Shown piece after piece: positions 8,761 to 16,155 of a stretch of 64,000 nt of DNA. The position numbers were made by a program, and so were the translations under genes. Below the pieces are notes generated by a model. The model was not told the DNA's origin. It searched no databases and saw nothing but the letters and a program-made list of their open reading frames with translations. Positions within the stretch are counted from its first letter, which is position 1, and each line of letters starts with the position of its first letter. Origin of the DNA: Bacteriovorax sp. MedPE-SWde (GTDB lineage: Bacteria; Bdellovibrionota; Bacteriovoracia; Bacteriovoracales; Bacteriovoracaceae); NCBI GenBank assembly GCA_001874305.1, contig MPCU01000008.1:155274-219273 (forward strand), written 5' to 3'.

Positions 8761-11700
8761 TTAAATTCTTTGATCTTTTTTAATAATCCACTTCTCTATA
8801 CTTGAATAAAGAACAGGTAATACAATTAATGTTAAAATTGTTGAGGAAATGATTCCTCCAATAATTACCGTCGCTAAGGGTCTTTGGACTTCTGCGCCTA
8901 GACCAATTGCCATTGCCATTGGAAGAAAACCTAAGATATCCGTCAAGGCAGTCATCATAACAGGCCTAAGTCTTAAGAACGCCCCTTTCTTTATGACCTC
9001 CGTCCCGTAGATTCCTTTCTTTCTAAGATTGTTAAAACAATTCACTAGAACGATCCCATTTAAGACGGCTATCCCTGACAAGGCTATAAAGCCAACACCA
9101 GCAGAAATACTAAATGGTATTCCCTTGATCACAAGTGCGAAAACACCACCAATCAGGGCCATTGGTACACAGAGAAAAACCAATAACGTTTCATAAATAT
9201 TTTTAAACGCTGCAAATATCATAATGAGTACTAAGACAAATGCGAGAGGTGCTAGGATCGCTAAGCGACTCTTTGCCTCTTTAAGATTTTTAAAGTTTCC
9301 ACCCCATTCTATATAGTAGCCAGGAGGAAGTTTAATTTTTTCTTCAACAACTCTTTGAGCTTCACTAATAAAGGACTCGGTGTCTCGACCTCTTGGATTA
9401 ATCAGAACTGCTATTCGCCTCTTAGTTTCTTCACGACTAAAGGAACTATAGGAGTCCTTAAACTTAATAGTGGCAACATCTTTGAGAGGGAATGTTGCTC
9501 CATTTCTCAAAACGACCGGAAGCTTTTTTATCTCATCTAAATCGTTTCGAATTTCACTATTAATCCTCATGATAATTGGAAAACGCTTCATTCCATCATA
9601 GAATATTCCAACCTGTTGCCCACCTATTGCAATTCCTACAGTTTCAAGAATTTCACTCGATGACAGTCCCAATTCTTTTAACACCTTTCGCTTAGGCTTA
9701 ACTTCAAGGACGGTCATTTTCCCCTTGGCCTCTAGTTCAACATCCCCAGCACCTTCAATCTGCTTTAATACATCAACAATTTTTTGTCCTTGCTCTGTTA
9801 GAACATCCTGATCTTCTCCAAATATCTTTAAAGAGACATCTCCCCTAGTCCCTTCCATCAATTCATTAAACCTTAACTGAATTGGCTGACTAACAAGAAG
9901 TCTCTGACCTGGAGTGGTTGCTTCAAGTTCACTGACAATATTGGCAACAATCTCATCTTTTGTTCTAAGCTTACCATTAACAAGAGGTCTATCCTTCTTG
10001 TCTTTTAGCATAATATAACTATCTGAAATATTAGGCCCCATTGGATCCATGGATATTTCAGCTGTTCCAACTCTACTAAAGACATGACTAACTTCAGGAA
10101 TCGCCTTGATAATATTTTGAGATTTTTCTTCAATTGATATTGAGTGACTAATCCCAACAGAGACCGGTCTAATCATTTGCACAGCAATTGATCCCTCATT
10201 TAATGTTGGCAGAAATTCTCCGCCAAGTCTCATAAAAAGAATTCCACTTAGAACAACAGCTGCAAGAGATAATGAAATGACTAGCCTCTTAGTCTTTAAG
10301 CTGAAGTCAAGTAGTGGTGAATAGGCTTTTTGCATCCATCTCATAAGTAGAGGTTCTTTGTCCTTAACATCTCCAGTTAGAAGAATCGAGGCCAAGGCCG
10401 GTACAAATGTAAAAGAAAGAGCAATCGCTGCTACAATAGCAAAAATAAAAGTTGCCGCCATAGGTATGAACATCTTTCCTTCAATGCCTACAAAAGCAAA
10501 AACAGGTAAAAATACAACGACAATAATTAACTCACCAAAACCAGCAGACTTTCTAATCTCCATAGTTGCTTCATAGATTGTCTTTTTTAATTCAATAGGA
10601 TCAAGTCTTCTACCATAGAGCTTGGCCTTATCTTGTATATGCCTTACACAGTTATCCAGAACAATAACTGCCCCATCCACAATGATACCGAAGTCAAGAG
10701 CACCTAAACTAACAAGGTTTCCCGAAATCCCATATTTTCTCATTAATATGAAAGTGATTAAGAGAGAAGTCGGTATAACAATCGCGGTAATTAAGGCCGC
10801 TCTAATATTTCCAACAAGTAAAAAGAGAATTATGATAACTAGTGCCGCACCTGTAATCAGGTTTGACTTCACTGTACCAAGTGTCGCATTCACAAGGTCC
10901 GAACGATTATACAGAGTCTTCAACTCATACCCTTCAGGTAATCCCTTTCGAATTTTCTCCACTTGTTCAGCTACTCTTAGACTTACTTCACGACTATTTT
11001 CACCAAGGAGCATAAGTACTGTTCCAAGTACGACTTCTTCACCATTATAGAGAGCTGCACCGGTCCTAAGCTCTTTTCCAAGACCTACTTTTGCAACGTC
11101 ACCAATAGTTATACTTTGTAGATTACCAAGTGTTTTTATATGAACATCACGTATATCATCTAAACTTTCAAATAGTGCAGAAGCTTGAACAACAAATTGA
11201 TCACCAGTTTGTTCTATATAACCACCACCAGCATTTCTATTTACCTTTTTAATTGCATGTTCAAGATCATCAAAATGAAGAGCATACTTCACAAGAAGTT
11301 TTGGATCTGGCTCTATATGATACTGCCTTTCATGGCCTCCAATAGTATTTACTTCAGCAACACCTTTAACAGTTAGTAACCTTGGCTTAACATGCCAATC
11401 TTGGAGTGCGCGAATTTCAGATAATTGAAATAACCTCTTTTCGCCTTCTTCAATTTTCTTAGCTTCAATTACATAGTGAAAGATTTCACCGAGGCCTGTA
11501 CTGACAGGTCCTAGTTGTGGCCTAACAAAGCCTGGAAGCTGACCACTAATTGACTGTAGTCTTTCAGATATAAGCTGACGAGCGAGGTAGATATCTGTTC
11601 CTTCTTCAAATACAACTGTTACTTGGGAAAGTCCGTAGCGAGTGATTGATCGAACCTGAGAAACTCCAGGTACACCATTTAGCGCCGCTTCAATTGGAAA

Positions 11701-11898
11701 AGTTACAGTTCTCTCAATCTCATCTGGGCCTCGTCCTTCGACTTGAGTGTTAACCTGAACTTGAGCGTTAGTAATATCTGGTACAGCATCTATTGGAAGC
11801 TTCTTAAAGCTCTCCCAACCAGCAAATGCCAGTATTGCCACAAATAAAATTACAAGCCATCGATTATTGATGGAAAACTTTACGAGATTAGAAATCAT
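8761..11898 (-). CDS. czcA: CzcA-type heavy-metal efflux RND pump
   Basis: 1045 residues, the normal length for the heavy-metal (HME) branch of RND pumps. Twelve membrane segments are arranged as 1 + 5 + 1 + 5 around two large periplasmic loops. The TM4 motif D-F-G-I-I-V-D-G-A-V-I-V-L-D-N carries the two acidic residues of the proton relay and matches the CzcA-like (Zn/Co/Cd) class rather than the CusA (Cu/Ag) class. The N terminus S-I-N-N-R-W-L-V and the P-D-I-T-N-A-Q-V-Q-V-N-T block are also typical. The pump exports divalent metal ions across the cell envelope. AGGG lies 8 nt before the ATG. Notably no full-length adaptor (CzcB) or outer-membrane channel (CzcC) gene is in the operon. Confidence 0.95.
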   Translation of the reverse strand: MISNLVKFSINNRWLVILFVAILAFAGWESFKKLPIDAVPDITNAQVQVNTQVEGRGPDEIERTVTFPIEAALNGVPGVSQVRSITRYGLSQVTVVFEEGTDIYLARQLISERLQSISGQLPGFVRPQLGPVSTGLGEIFHYVIEAKKIEEGEKRLFQLSEIRALQDWHVKPRLLTVKGVAEVNTIGGHERQYHIEPDPKLLVKYALHFDDLEHAIKKVNRNAGGGYIEQTGDQFVVQASALFESLDDIRDVHIKTLGNLQSITIGDVAKVGLGKELRTGAALYNGEEVVLGTVLMLLGENSREVSLRVAEQVEKIRKGLPEGYELKTLYNRSDLVNATLGTVKSNLITGAALVIIILFLLVGNIRAALITAIVIPTSLLITFILMRKYGISGNLVSLGALDFGIIVDGAVIVLDNCVRHIQDKAKLYGRRLDPIELKKTIYEATMEIRKSAGFGELIIVVVFLPVFAFVGIEGKMFIPMAATFIFAIVAAIALSFTFVPALASILLTGDVKDKEPLLMRWMQKAYSPLLDFSLKTKRLVISLSLAAVVLSGILFMRLGGEFLPTLNEGSIAVQMIRPVSVGISHSISIEEKSQNIIKAIPEVSHVFSRVGTAEISMDPMGPNISDSYIMLKDKKDRPLVNGKLRTKDEIVANIVSELEATTPGQRLLVSQPIQLRFNELMEGTRGDVSLKIFGEDQDVLTEQGQKIVDVLKQIEGAGDVELEAKGKMTVLEVKPKRKVLKELGLSSSEILETVGIAIGGQQVGIFYDGMKRFPIIMRINSEIRNDLDEIKKLPVVLRNGATFPLKDVATIKFKDSYSSFSREETKRRIAVLINPRGRDTESFISEAQRVVEEKIKLPPGYYIEWGGNFKNLKEAKSRLAILAPLAFVLVLIMIFAAFKNIYETLLVFLCVPMALIGGVFALVIKGIPFSISAGVGFIALSGIAVLNGIVLVNCFNNLRKKGIYGTEVIKKGAFLRLRPVMMTALTDILGFLPMAMAIGLGAEVQRPLATVIIGGIISSTILTLIVLPVLYSSIEKWIIKKDQRI

Positions 11899-11907
11899 GA
11901 CAATACC

Positions 11908-12354
11908 CTAGTGTGCACACGCATCAACAGTATCTGAGTTAAGATCAGCATCAGTTACGCGTAAGAATTTAACACCAGAAATAGCAATGCCATCTCCATT
12001 TTGAAGATCAACAGAGTTAATAGTCACGGTATCTTTATTCTTTTTGAGAATATTTACAAAGACTAGAGTAATCCAATCGTCATACTGACGATAAACGCCA
12101 GTGGCGCTCTTTATTCTTACAATAGATGATTTTGGAATATCCCAAGTCTTAGAGTTACCAAGACCTAAAAATTTGACGCCAAGGTTATCTATCGCCTTCT
12201 TTGTTAGCTTAAAGCCATCATCCTTTGAAAAGGCATATACAGCTCCGCCCTTTTTTAAGACAACCTTAGTCTCTTCTTCTTTCTTTTTTATATTAGTATT
12301 TGCAGCTACTGTGACACTTATAAGCATCGCAAGTATTATAGAAATTACTTTCAT
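11908..12354 (-). CDS. Secreted stand-alone adaptor-like (CzcB C-terminal) domain protein
   Basis: A 148-residue protein with a signal peptide (MKVISIILAMLISVTVAA). Its mature part has I-P-K-S-S-I-V, G-V-Y-R-Q-Y-D-D-W-I-T-L-V and V-D-L-Q-N-G-D-G-I-A-I-S-G-V-K-F-L, which follows the order of the membrane-proximal domain of RND periplasmic adaptors (I-P-x-x-A-V, V-Y-V, V-x-x-G-L-x-x-G-D-x-V-V-x-x-G). The barrel-sandwich and alpha-hairpin parts of a normal adaptor are absent. It stops 9 bp before the czcA start, with GAGG 6 nt before its own ATG, so it is the operon's only adaptor-like gene. The family link is by motif order only. It ends in D-A-C-A-H. Confidence 0.6.
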   Translation of the reverse strand: MKVISIILAMLISVTVAANTNIKKKEEETKVVLKKGGAVYAFSKDDGFKLTKKAIDNLGVKFLGLGNSKTWDIPKSSIVRIKSATGVYRQYDDWITLVFVNILKKNKDTVTINSVDLQNGDGIAISGVKFLRVTDADLNSDTVDACAH

Positions 12355-12414
12355 AATATCCTCAGTCTAAAATATTAACCATGGTGTATTTCTACACCTT
12401 AATTTAAATTTAAA

Positions 12415-12768
12415 CTAAGAATGAAGGGGCGGTTTTAGCGCAGGATCTATAGATGGGGACGAATATTGCACATAGTAGAACCAGTCACGGCCTTCTATGA
12501 TTGAGACACTATATTTTATATGCTGACTGTTGAAACTAATATAGAGGGAAGCTGGGCAACCGCAATTACCAACACAACACTCATCCGCAGATGAGCAATC
12601 ATCACCGTCACAGCTAAAGTGTGTTTCGCTGTGAGAATGTTCCGATTCAGTCTCTGCTAATTGATGAGCATGCTGATCGACATCCTCATGAATCTCAACC
12701 GAGGTACCTGAAAAGGCAGTCATTGAAATCATAAAGACTATGAATGTAGTTAATATACATCTAATCAT
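12415..12768 (-). CDS. Small secreted His/Cys-rich protein, first gene of the metal operon (DUF2946/CopL-like)
   Basis: I start it at the ATG at 12768 (117 residues) with AAGG 9 nt upstream; an in-frame TTG lies seven codons earlier. After a signal peptide it has a His/Glu-rich stretch (about six His in 25 residues) and a dense Cys cluster (C-D-G-D-D-C-S-S-A-D-E-C-C-V-G-N-C-G-C-P). It ends in D-P-A-L-K-P-P-L-H-S, like the P-P-x-R-P-P tail of small DUF2946/CopL-type metal-resistance proteins. Binding of Cu or Zn in the periplasm is likely from composition and from its place upstream of czcA, but not proven. A TTGACA box (12800-12805) lies upstream. Confidence 0.6.
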   Translation of the reverse strand: MIRCILTTFIVFMISMTAFSGTSVEIHEDVDQHAHQLAETESEHSHSETHFSCDGDDCSSADECCVGNCGCPASLYISFNSQHIKYSVSIIEGRDWFYYVQYSSPSIDPALKPPLHS

Positions 12769-12889
12769 TAAAGAAAACCTTAAGATCAAACTGGATTTTT
12801 GTCAACTTAAGTGAAATTAAGTCCATTGAGTACTCCACACTTTTCAAGTACTTATGAAAGCATTTTCTTATTTATATATGCTAAGATAT

Positions 12890-12911
12890 AGATACAGGTA
12901 AGATACAGGTA
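12890..12911. repeat. Two tandem 11-bp direct repeats
   Basis: AGATACAGGTA occurs twice back to back (12890-12900 and 12901-12911), in the gap between yigZ and the metal operon and upstream of the latter's promoter region. It could be a regulator site for the metal operon; the sequence alone does not show this. Confidence 0.5.
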
Positions 12912-12939
12912 CGCGCGTCCCTATCGTGACTTCAATAGT

Positions 12940-13530
12940 TTACGAGTACTGTAGGTTTTCGAAGAACTTCTCTATTTCTATATGTTGTGAGTCTGTTGCT
13001 TTAATTTTGAAGACAACTTCTACTCCTAGAAAGTCTTTCTCTACAATCAGATCATTCAGGCCTTTTAAAAAGTGTTCAACTTTACCAAGGTTTTGGATTT
13101 CAACCTTATACTCTACCTCGACTTGCTTGATGTACTTTTGAATGAGCTGTGATTCTTTTGCCTCTTCTAAGGCCAGGTGGACACTTTTCCCATAGGCCCT
13201 AACAAGACCTCCAACACCAAGTTTTATACCTCCGAAATACCGAACGATAATAGCGGCCGTTTCAATAAGCTCCTCTCCTCTTAAAACAGAGAGACTTGGA
13301 GGTCCACTACTTCCTTTAGGCTCACCATCATCACTTTGGTTTTCAACGACTTGATCAAACTCATTAAGGTGCCGGTAAGCATAGACGAAGTGTCTACCTT
13401 TAGGATGTTCCACTTTTAGTTCCTCCATAGTTTCCTCAAACATATGGAATGGGCATAGAATACAAATGAATTTCGATTTATTTATTTCGTACGTATGAGA
13501 AATGCTAGAGGTAATTATTTTTGTCATCAA
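12940..13530 (-). CDS. yigZ: YigZ/IMPACT family protein (UPF0029)
   Basis: 196 residues with the family signature D-D-G-E-P-K-G-S-S-G-P-P (normally D-D-G-E-P-x-G-T-A-G) and V-V-R-Y-F-G-G-I-K-L-G-V-G-G-L-V-R-A-Y. Domain order is the IMPACT N-terminal domain (residues ~15-125) and a ferredoxin-like UPF0029 C-terminal domain. Bacterial members are linked to translation and proline peptide metabolism, without a firmly settled reaction. It overlaps the upstream acetyltransferase gene by 4 bp, so the two are co-translated from one message. Confidence 0.93.
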   Translation of the reverse strand: MMTKIITSSISHTYEINKSKFICILCPFHMFEETMEELKVEHPKGRHFVYAYRHLNEFDQVVENQSDDGEPKGSSGPPSLSVLRGEELIETAAIIVRYFGGIKLGVGGLVRAYGKSVHLALEEAKESQLIQKYIKQVEVEYKVEIQNLGKVEHFLKGLNDLIVEKDFLGVEVVFKIKATDSQHIEIEKFFENLQYS

Positions 13531-14048
13531 TTAAGCTTCTGACAAGATATATTGTAGAAACGACTTAGCCTTCCACCTTGATCAACTTTCTTTTCAATCA
13601 ACTCACCACTATTACTTTCAATTGTTTTAATCGAACCTAAATTATCATCTGAACATGTTAATAGAAGATCTGTAAGATTTAGCTCCTTATGACAATAAGC
13701 CAGGGCCTCTCTCAGGGCAAGAGTTGCTACCCCCTTTCTTCTCGCAGAAGTCTTTACTTCATAACCAATATGACCGCCATAATTGCGGAGCCAATCATTC
13801 AGTTCATGTCTAATAGACATACGTCCACAGTATTCACCATCAACAATTATCCAAAAGTTAGTGCAAGGAACTAGTCCATCAAGGTTTCTACCTTCACGCA
13901 TATCGAGAGCGTCAGAAAAATACTGTTCAGGAGAACTTTCACCGTCCCAGTTCATTCCCTTAACATCACCTTTCCAATCTATTTCAGGTAGTGAGTTTTG
14001 ATAACTTTTCCAATATTCATGACAGGGCATTACGAGCTTTAAATTCAT
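13527..14048 (-). CDS. GNAT family N-acetyltransferase
   Basis: 173 residues. The acetyl-CoA loop is at V-K-T-S-A-R-R-K-G-V-A-T-L-A-L (R-x-x-G-x-A variant), preceded by the beta-4 strand G-H-I-G-Y-E. The opening E-Y-W-K-S-Y and the W-D-G-E-S-S-P-E-Q-Y region place it in a small-molecule or protein acetyltransferase subgroup seen in many bacteria; the acceptor is unknown. It is the first gene of a two-gene operon with yigZ (4-bp overlap). Confidence 0.82.
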   Translation of the reverse strand: MNLKLVMPCHEYWKSYQNSLPEIDWKGDVKGMNWDGESSPEQYFSDALDMREGRNLDGLVPCTNFWIIVDGEYCGRMSIRHELNDWLRNYGGHIGYEVKTSARRKGVATLALREALAYCHKELNLTDLLLTCSDDNLGSIKTIESNSGELIEKKVDQGGRLSRFYNISCQKLN

Positions 14049-14110
14049 TTATAAATGATAACAAATCTATAAGAGAAAAAACAGATTGAGCTTAACTTGG
14101 AAAGAAGGCG

Positions 14111-14144
14111 AAAAAAAACCAGAGTGGGTTAAACTCTGGTTTTT
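14111..14144 (-). terminator. Rho-independent terminator of the tRNA-Phe gene
   Basis: On the minus strand AAAACCAGAGT pairs with ACTCTGGTTTT across a short loop and is followed by a run of eight T. It lies about 14 bp past the CCA end of the tRNA gene. Confidence 0.9.
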
Positions 14145-14157
14145 AACAAGAAAAGAA

Positions 14158-14233
14158 TGGTGCCCCGACGCGGATTCGAACCACGGACACAAGGATTTTC
14201 AGTCCTTTGCTCTACCAACTGAGCTATCAGGGC
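14158..14233 (-). tRNA. tRNA-Phe (anticodon GAA), CCA encoded
   Basis: The minus strand folds as a complete cloverleaf. The acceptor arm is GCCCTGA paired with TCGGGGC (one G-U pair). The D-loop has AGCTCAGTTGGTAGAGC and the anticodon stem AAGGA/TCCTT holds the loop CTGAAAA with anticodon GAA, so it reads phenylalanine codons. The T-arm loop is TTCGAATC. The discriminator A is followed by a genomic CCA (14158-14160). It is transcribed alone and ends at its own hairpin. No integrated element abuts it. Confidence 0.98.
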
Positions 14234-14331
14234 GTTCTGTTCAAGTGAGATTAAATTTAATGTACTCTTCTAAATTCGTCAAACGTTTTTTTCGTAATTT
14301 CGCATATTTAATTTAACTCATTGTGGCATTA

Positions 14332-14360
14332 TTGCCAAAGCTCCCTCTCCCATTTACATT
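14332..14360 (+). promoter_or_regulatory. Promoter of the hydrolase gene, probable leaderless start
   Basis: TTGCCA (14332-14337), a 17-bp spacer and TACATT (14355-14360) are followed after 6 nt by the ATG at 14367. This spacing puts transcription initiation at the start codon. The AGGG between them is too close to the ATG to be a normal ribosome-binding site. Confidence 0.45.
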
Positions 14361-14366
14361 AGGGCG

Positions 14367-15140
14367 ATGGATAGCAAAATAGAAAGAATCACACTAAATA
14401 TAAAAGGTACGAGTGTAAATGCAATGGCATTTATTCCACCTACAGAAGAGGCCAAAACAGATCGTTTTGCCATATTCACGCATGGTTTCACTTCTCATAA
14501 AGGTAGTATTTTAAATTGGGCGGCCAGACTGAGTGAAGAGAATATTCCAACAATCATCTTTGATCAACCAGGTCACTTTCTTGGTTCATACCATGATATT
14601 GAAAGCTTCGAGCTCTTTAAAGAGATTGCTCCAGAGTTCTTTGTTAAGGCCTATGACTATTTAAAATCACACTACCCTAGTGGCGCTACAAAACTTGCAA
14701 TAGGTGGACACTCATTAGGCGCTCTAACGTCTTTAATGGCACTCGAGAAGGATTACTTTTCTGGAATCGATGTAACATGTATCTGTGTCGGTTTTGGGCT
14801 TCCTCCAGTTGGTGTGACACATATCTTTTCAACTCCTTTTTATAAATCTACTTTAAAACTTAGAGGCCAACTTGTTAGTGATAACTTATCACCAGACGTT
14901 GTCTTTCCTTGGATTAAAGAAAAGAAAGAAGAGCTAGAAATATCTCGTGCTCGTATTCACTTTATTACTGGTGATGATGATGTTGTTGTCGGAAAAGATG
15001 GATCAGAAAAGCTGGCAGAATTTCTTGAAGAACAAGGAAATCACGTAACAATTGAAAAGCCAAAGAGATTGGCCCACCATGTTCCAGAACTTGCAGCACC
15101 TCATGTTAAGAAATTTTTAAAAGATCAGTCTTTCTTATAG
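14367..15140 (+). CDS. Alpha/beta hydrolase (serine esterase/lipase-like)
   Basis: 257 residues. The strand F-T-H-G-F-T-S-H-K-G-S carries the oxyanion-hole H-G-F, and I-G-G-H-S-L-G-A-L is the nucleophile elbow G-H-S-L-G with the catalytic serine. The likely acid is in I-T-G-D-D-D-V-V-V-G and the histidine in L-A-H-H-V-P. There is no signal peptide, so it acts in the cytoplasm; the substrate is unknown. Its 3' end overlaps the convergent queG gene by 16 bp. The start codon sits 6 nt after a -10-like box. Confidence 0.88.
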   Translation: MDSKIERITLNIKGTSVNAMAFIPPTEEAKTDRFAIFTHGFTSHKGSILNWAARLSEENIPTIIFDQPGHFLGSYHDIESFELFKEIAPEFFVKAYDYLKSHYPSGATKLAIGGHSLGALTSLMALEKDYFSGIDVTCICVGFGLPPVGVTHIFSTPFYKSTLKLRGQLVSDNLSPDVVFPWIKEKKEELEISRARIHFITGDDDVVVGKDGSEKLAEFLEEQGNHVTIEKPKRLAHHVPELAAPHVKKFLKDQSFL

Positions 15141-16138
15141 AACTTTAAGTTTTTTAAAATACCAACTCTTCCTGTCCGAGAGACAGGAGTGTCTTTGGTT
15201 ACACGACGATATTCCCTATTGGACATACCTTCAAGCTTTTCAATAACATCTTCAAGTGGTGGTGTTAAAATCATATCAACAAGAACTCTGTTACGGTTTT
15301 TAAAGTCTTCAACCTCTTCACTTGATACTTCATCTGATTGTCTGATAATTCTCTTATTCCAAGGACAAACGTCTTGGCAGATATCGCAACCAAATATTTC
15401 GCCACGTCCCTTTTCCATACCTTCGGGTGCCTCGGCCTCTTTAAAAAGCTCTATTGTAAATGTACTAATACACTTATCAGCAATCAAAGTTCTTGAATCT
15501 GGACTTATAGCATCTGTAGGACACAGATCAATACACTTAGTACAGCTTCCACAGTGATCAACCTCAAGTTTAGGTGTTGGAATTTCAAATTCGGCCTTAG
15601 TGATATCCTCGGAGAAAAAAAGCGCCCCTAATATAAAGTAACTTCCGATATCTTTATTTATGATCATTGAGTTCTTACCAAACCAGCCAAGTCCCGCTCT
15701 CATGGCAAGGTCTCTTTCTAAAACAGGTTGGGTATCAAGGGAGTGTTTAATTTCAACATTAGGTAATATTTCTTTAAAGTCAGCAGCTAGTGCTTCGAGT
15801 TTCTCTCTTAGCTCAAAGTGATAATCACGACCTTTGAATCCCAGAACATAATTCGCAACTCTAAAACCATTACTCTCACTAGATTCATAGAATTTTTCAG
15901 AAACTTTGGAAGTTCGGGAATAGTCATAGGCTATAACTAGAGCAGATTTAAAGTCTTCGTAATAGTTTTGAATACTTTCTCTTTTCTCGGCCCTCTCGCC
16001 TTCAAGATACTTTAAAACACCATGATTTCCGTCTTCTACCCATTTCTTATAATGTTCATAAGAATGAGCAAGAGGGTCATTTACGACCCCCCATTTCAGT
16101 ATTTCATGTTTATCTAATATCTCTTTAAAGTCTTTCAT
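15125..16138 (-). CDS. queG: Epoxyqueuosine reductase QueG
   Basis: 337 residues. Two ferredoxin-like 4Fe-4S motifs are visible: C-G-S-C-T-K-C-I-D-L-C-P-T-D-A-I and C-D-I-C-Q-D-V-C-P-W-N-K-R, the second being a QueG hallmark. The central D-T-Q-P-V-L-E-R-D-L-A-M-R-A-G-L-G-W-F-G-K-N stretch is diagnostic. The enzyme reduces epoxyqueuosine to queuosine at the wobble position of tRNA using cobalamin and iron-sulfur clusters. It is 17 bp downstream of the pyruvate kinase gene on the same strand, so the two may share a message. Confidence 0.96.
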   Translation of the reverse strand: MKDFKEILDKHEILKWGVVNDPLAHSYEHYKKWVEDGNHGVLKYLEGERAEKRESIQNYYEDFKSALVIAYDYSRTSKVSEKFYESSESNGFRVANYVLGFKGRDYHFELREKLEALAADFKEILPNVEIKHSLDTQPVLERDLAMRAGLGWFGKNSMIINKDIGSYFILGALFFSEDITKAEFEIPTPKLEVDHCGSCTKCIDLCPTDAISPDSRTLIADKCISTFTIELFKEAEAPEGMEKGRGEIFGCDICQDVCPWNKRIIRQSDEVSSEEVEDFKNRNRVLVDMILTPPLEDVIEKLEGMSNREYRRVTKDTPVSRTGRVGILKNLKFYKKD

Positions 16139-16155
16139 TCACAACTTATTGAGAG

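Noticed and set aside
10622..11050. A 142-codon open frame on the + strand inside czcA
   Set aside because: It is antisense to a clear RND pump gene with no ribosome-binding site and no recognisable protein; it follows from codon usage on the other strand.
14158..14233. tRNA-Phe as the attachment site of an integrated element
   Set aside because: The gene is intact, no partial copy of its 3' end was noticed in the window, and the integrase lies more than 44 kb away.
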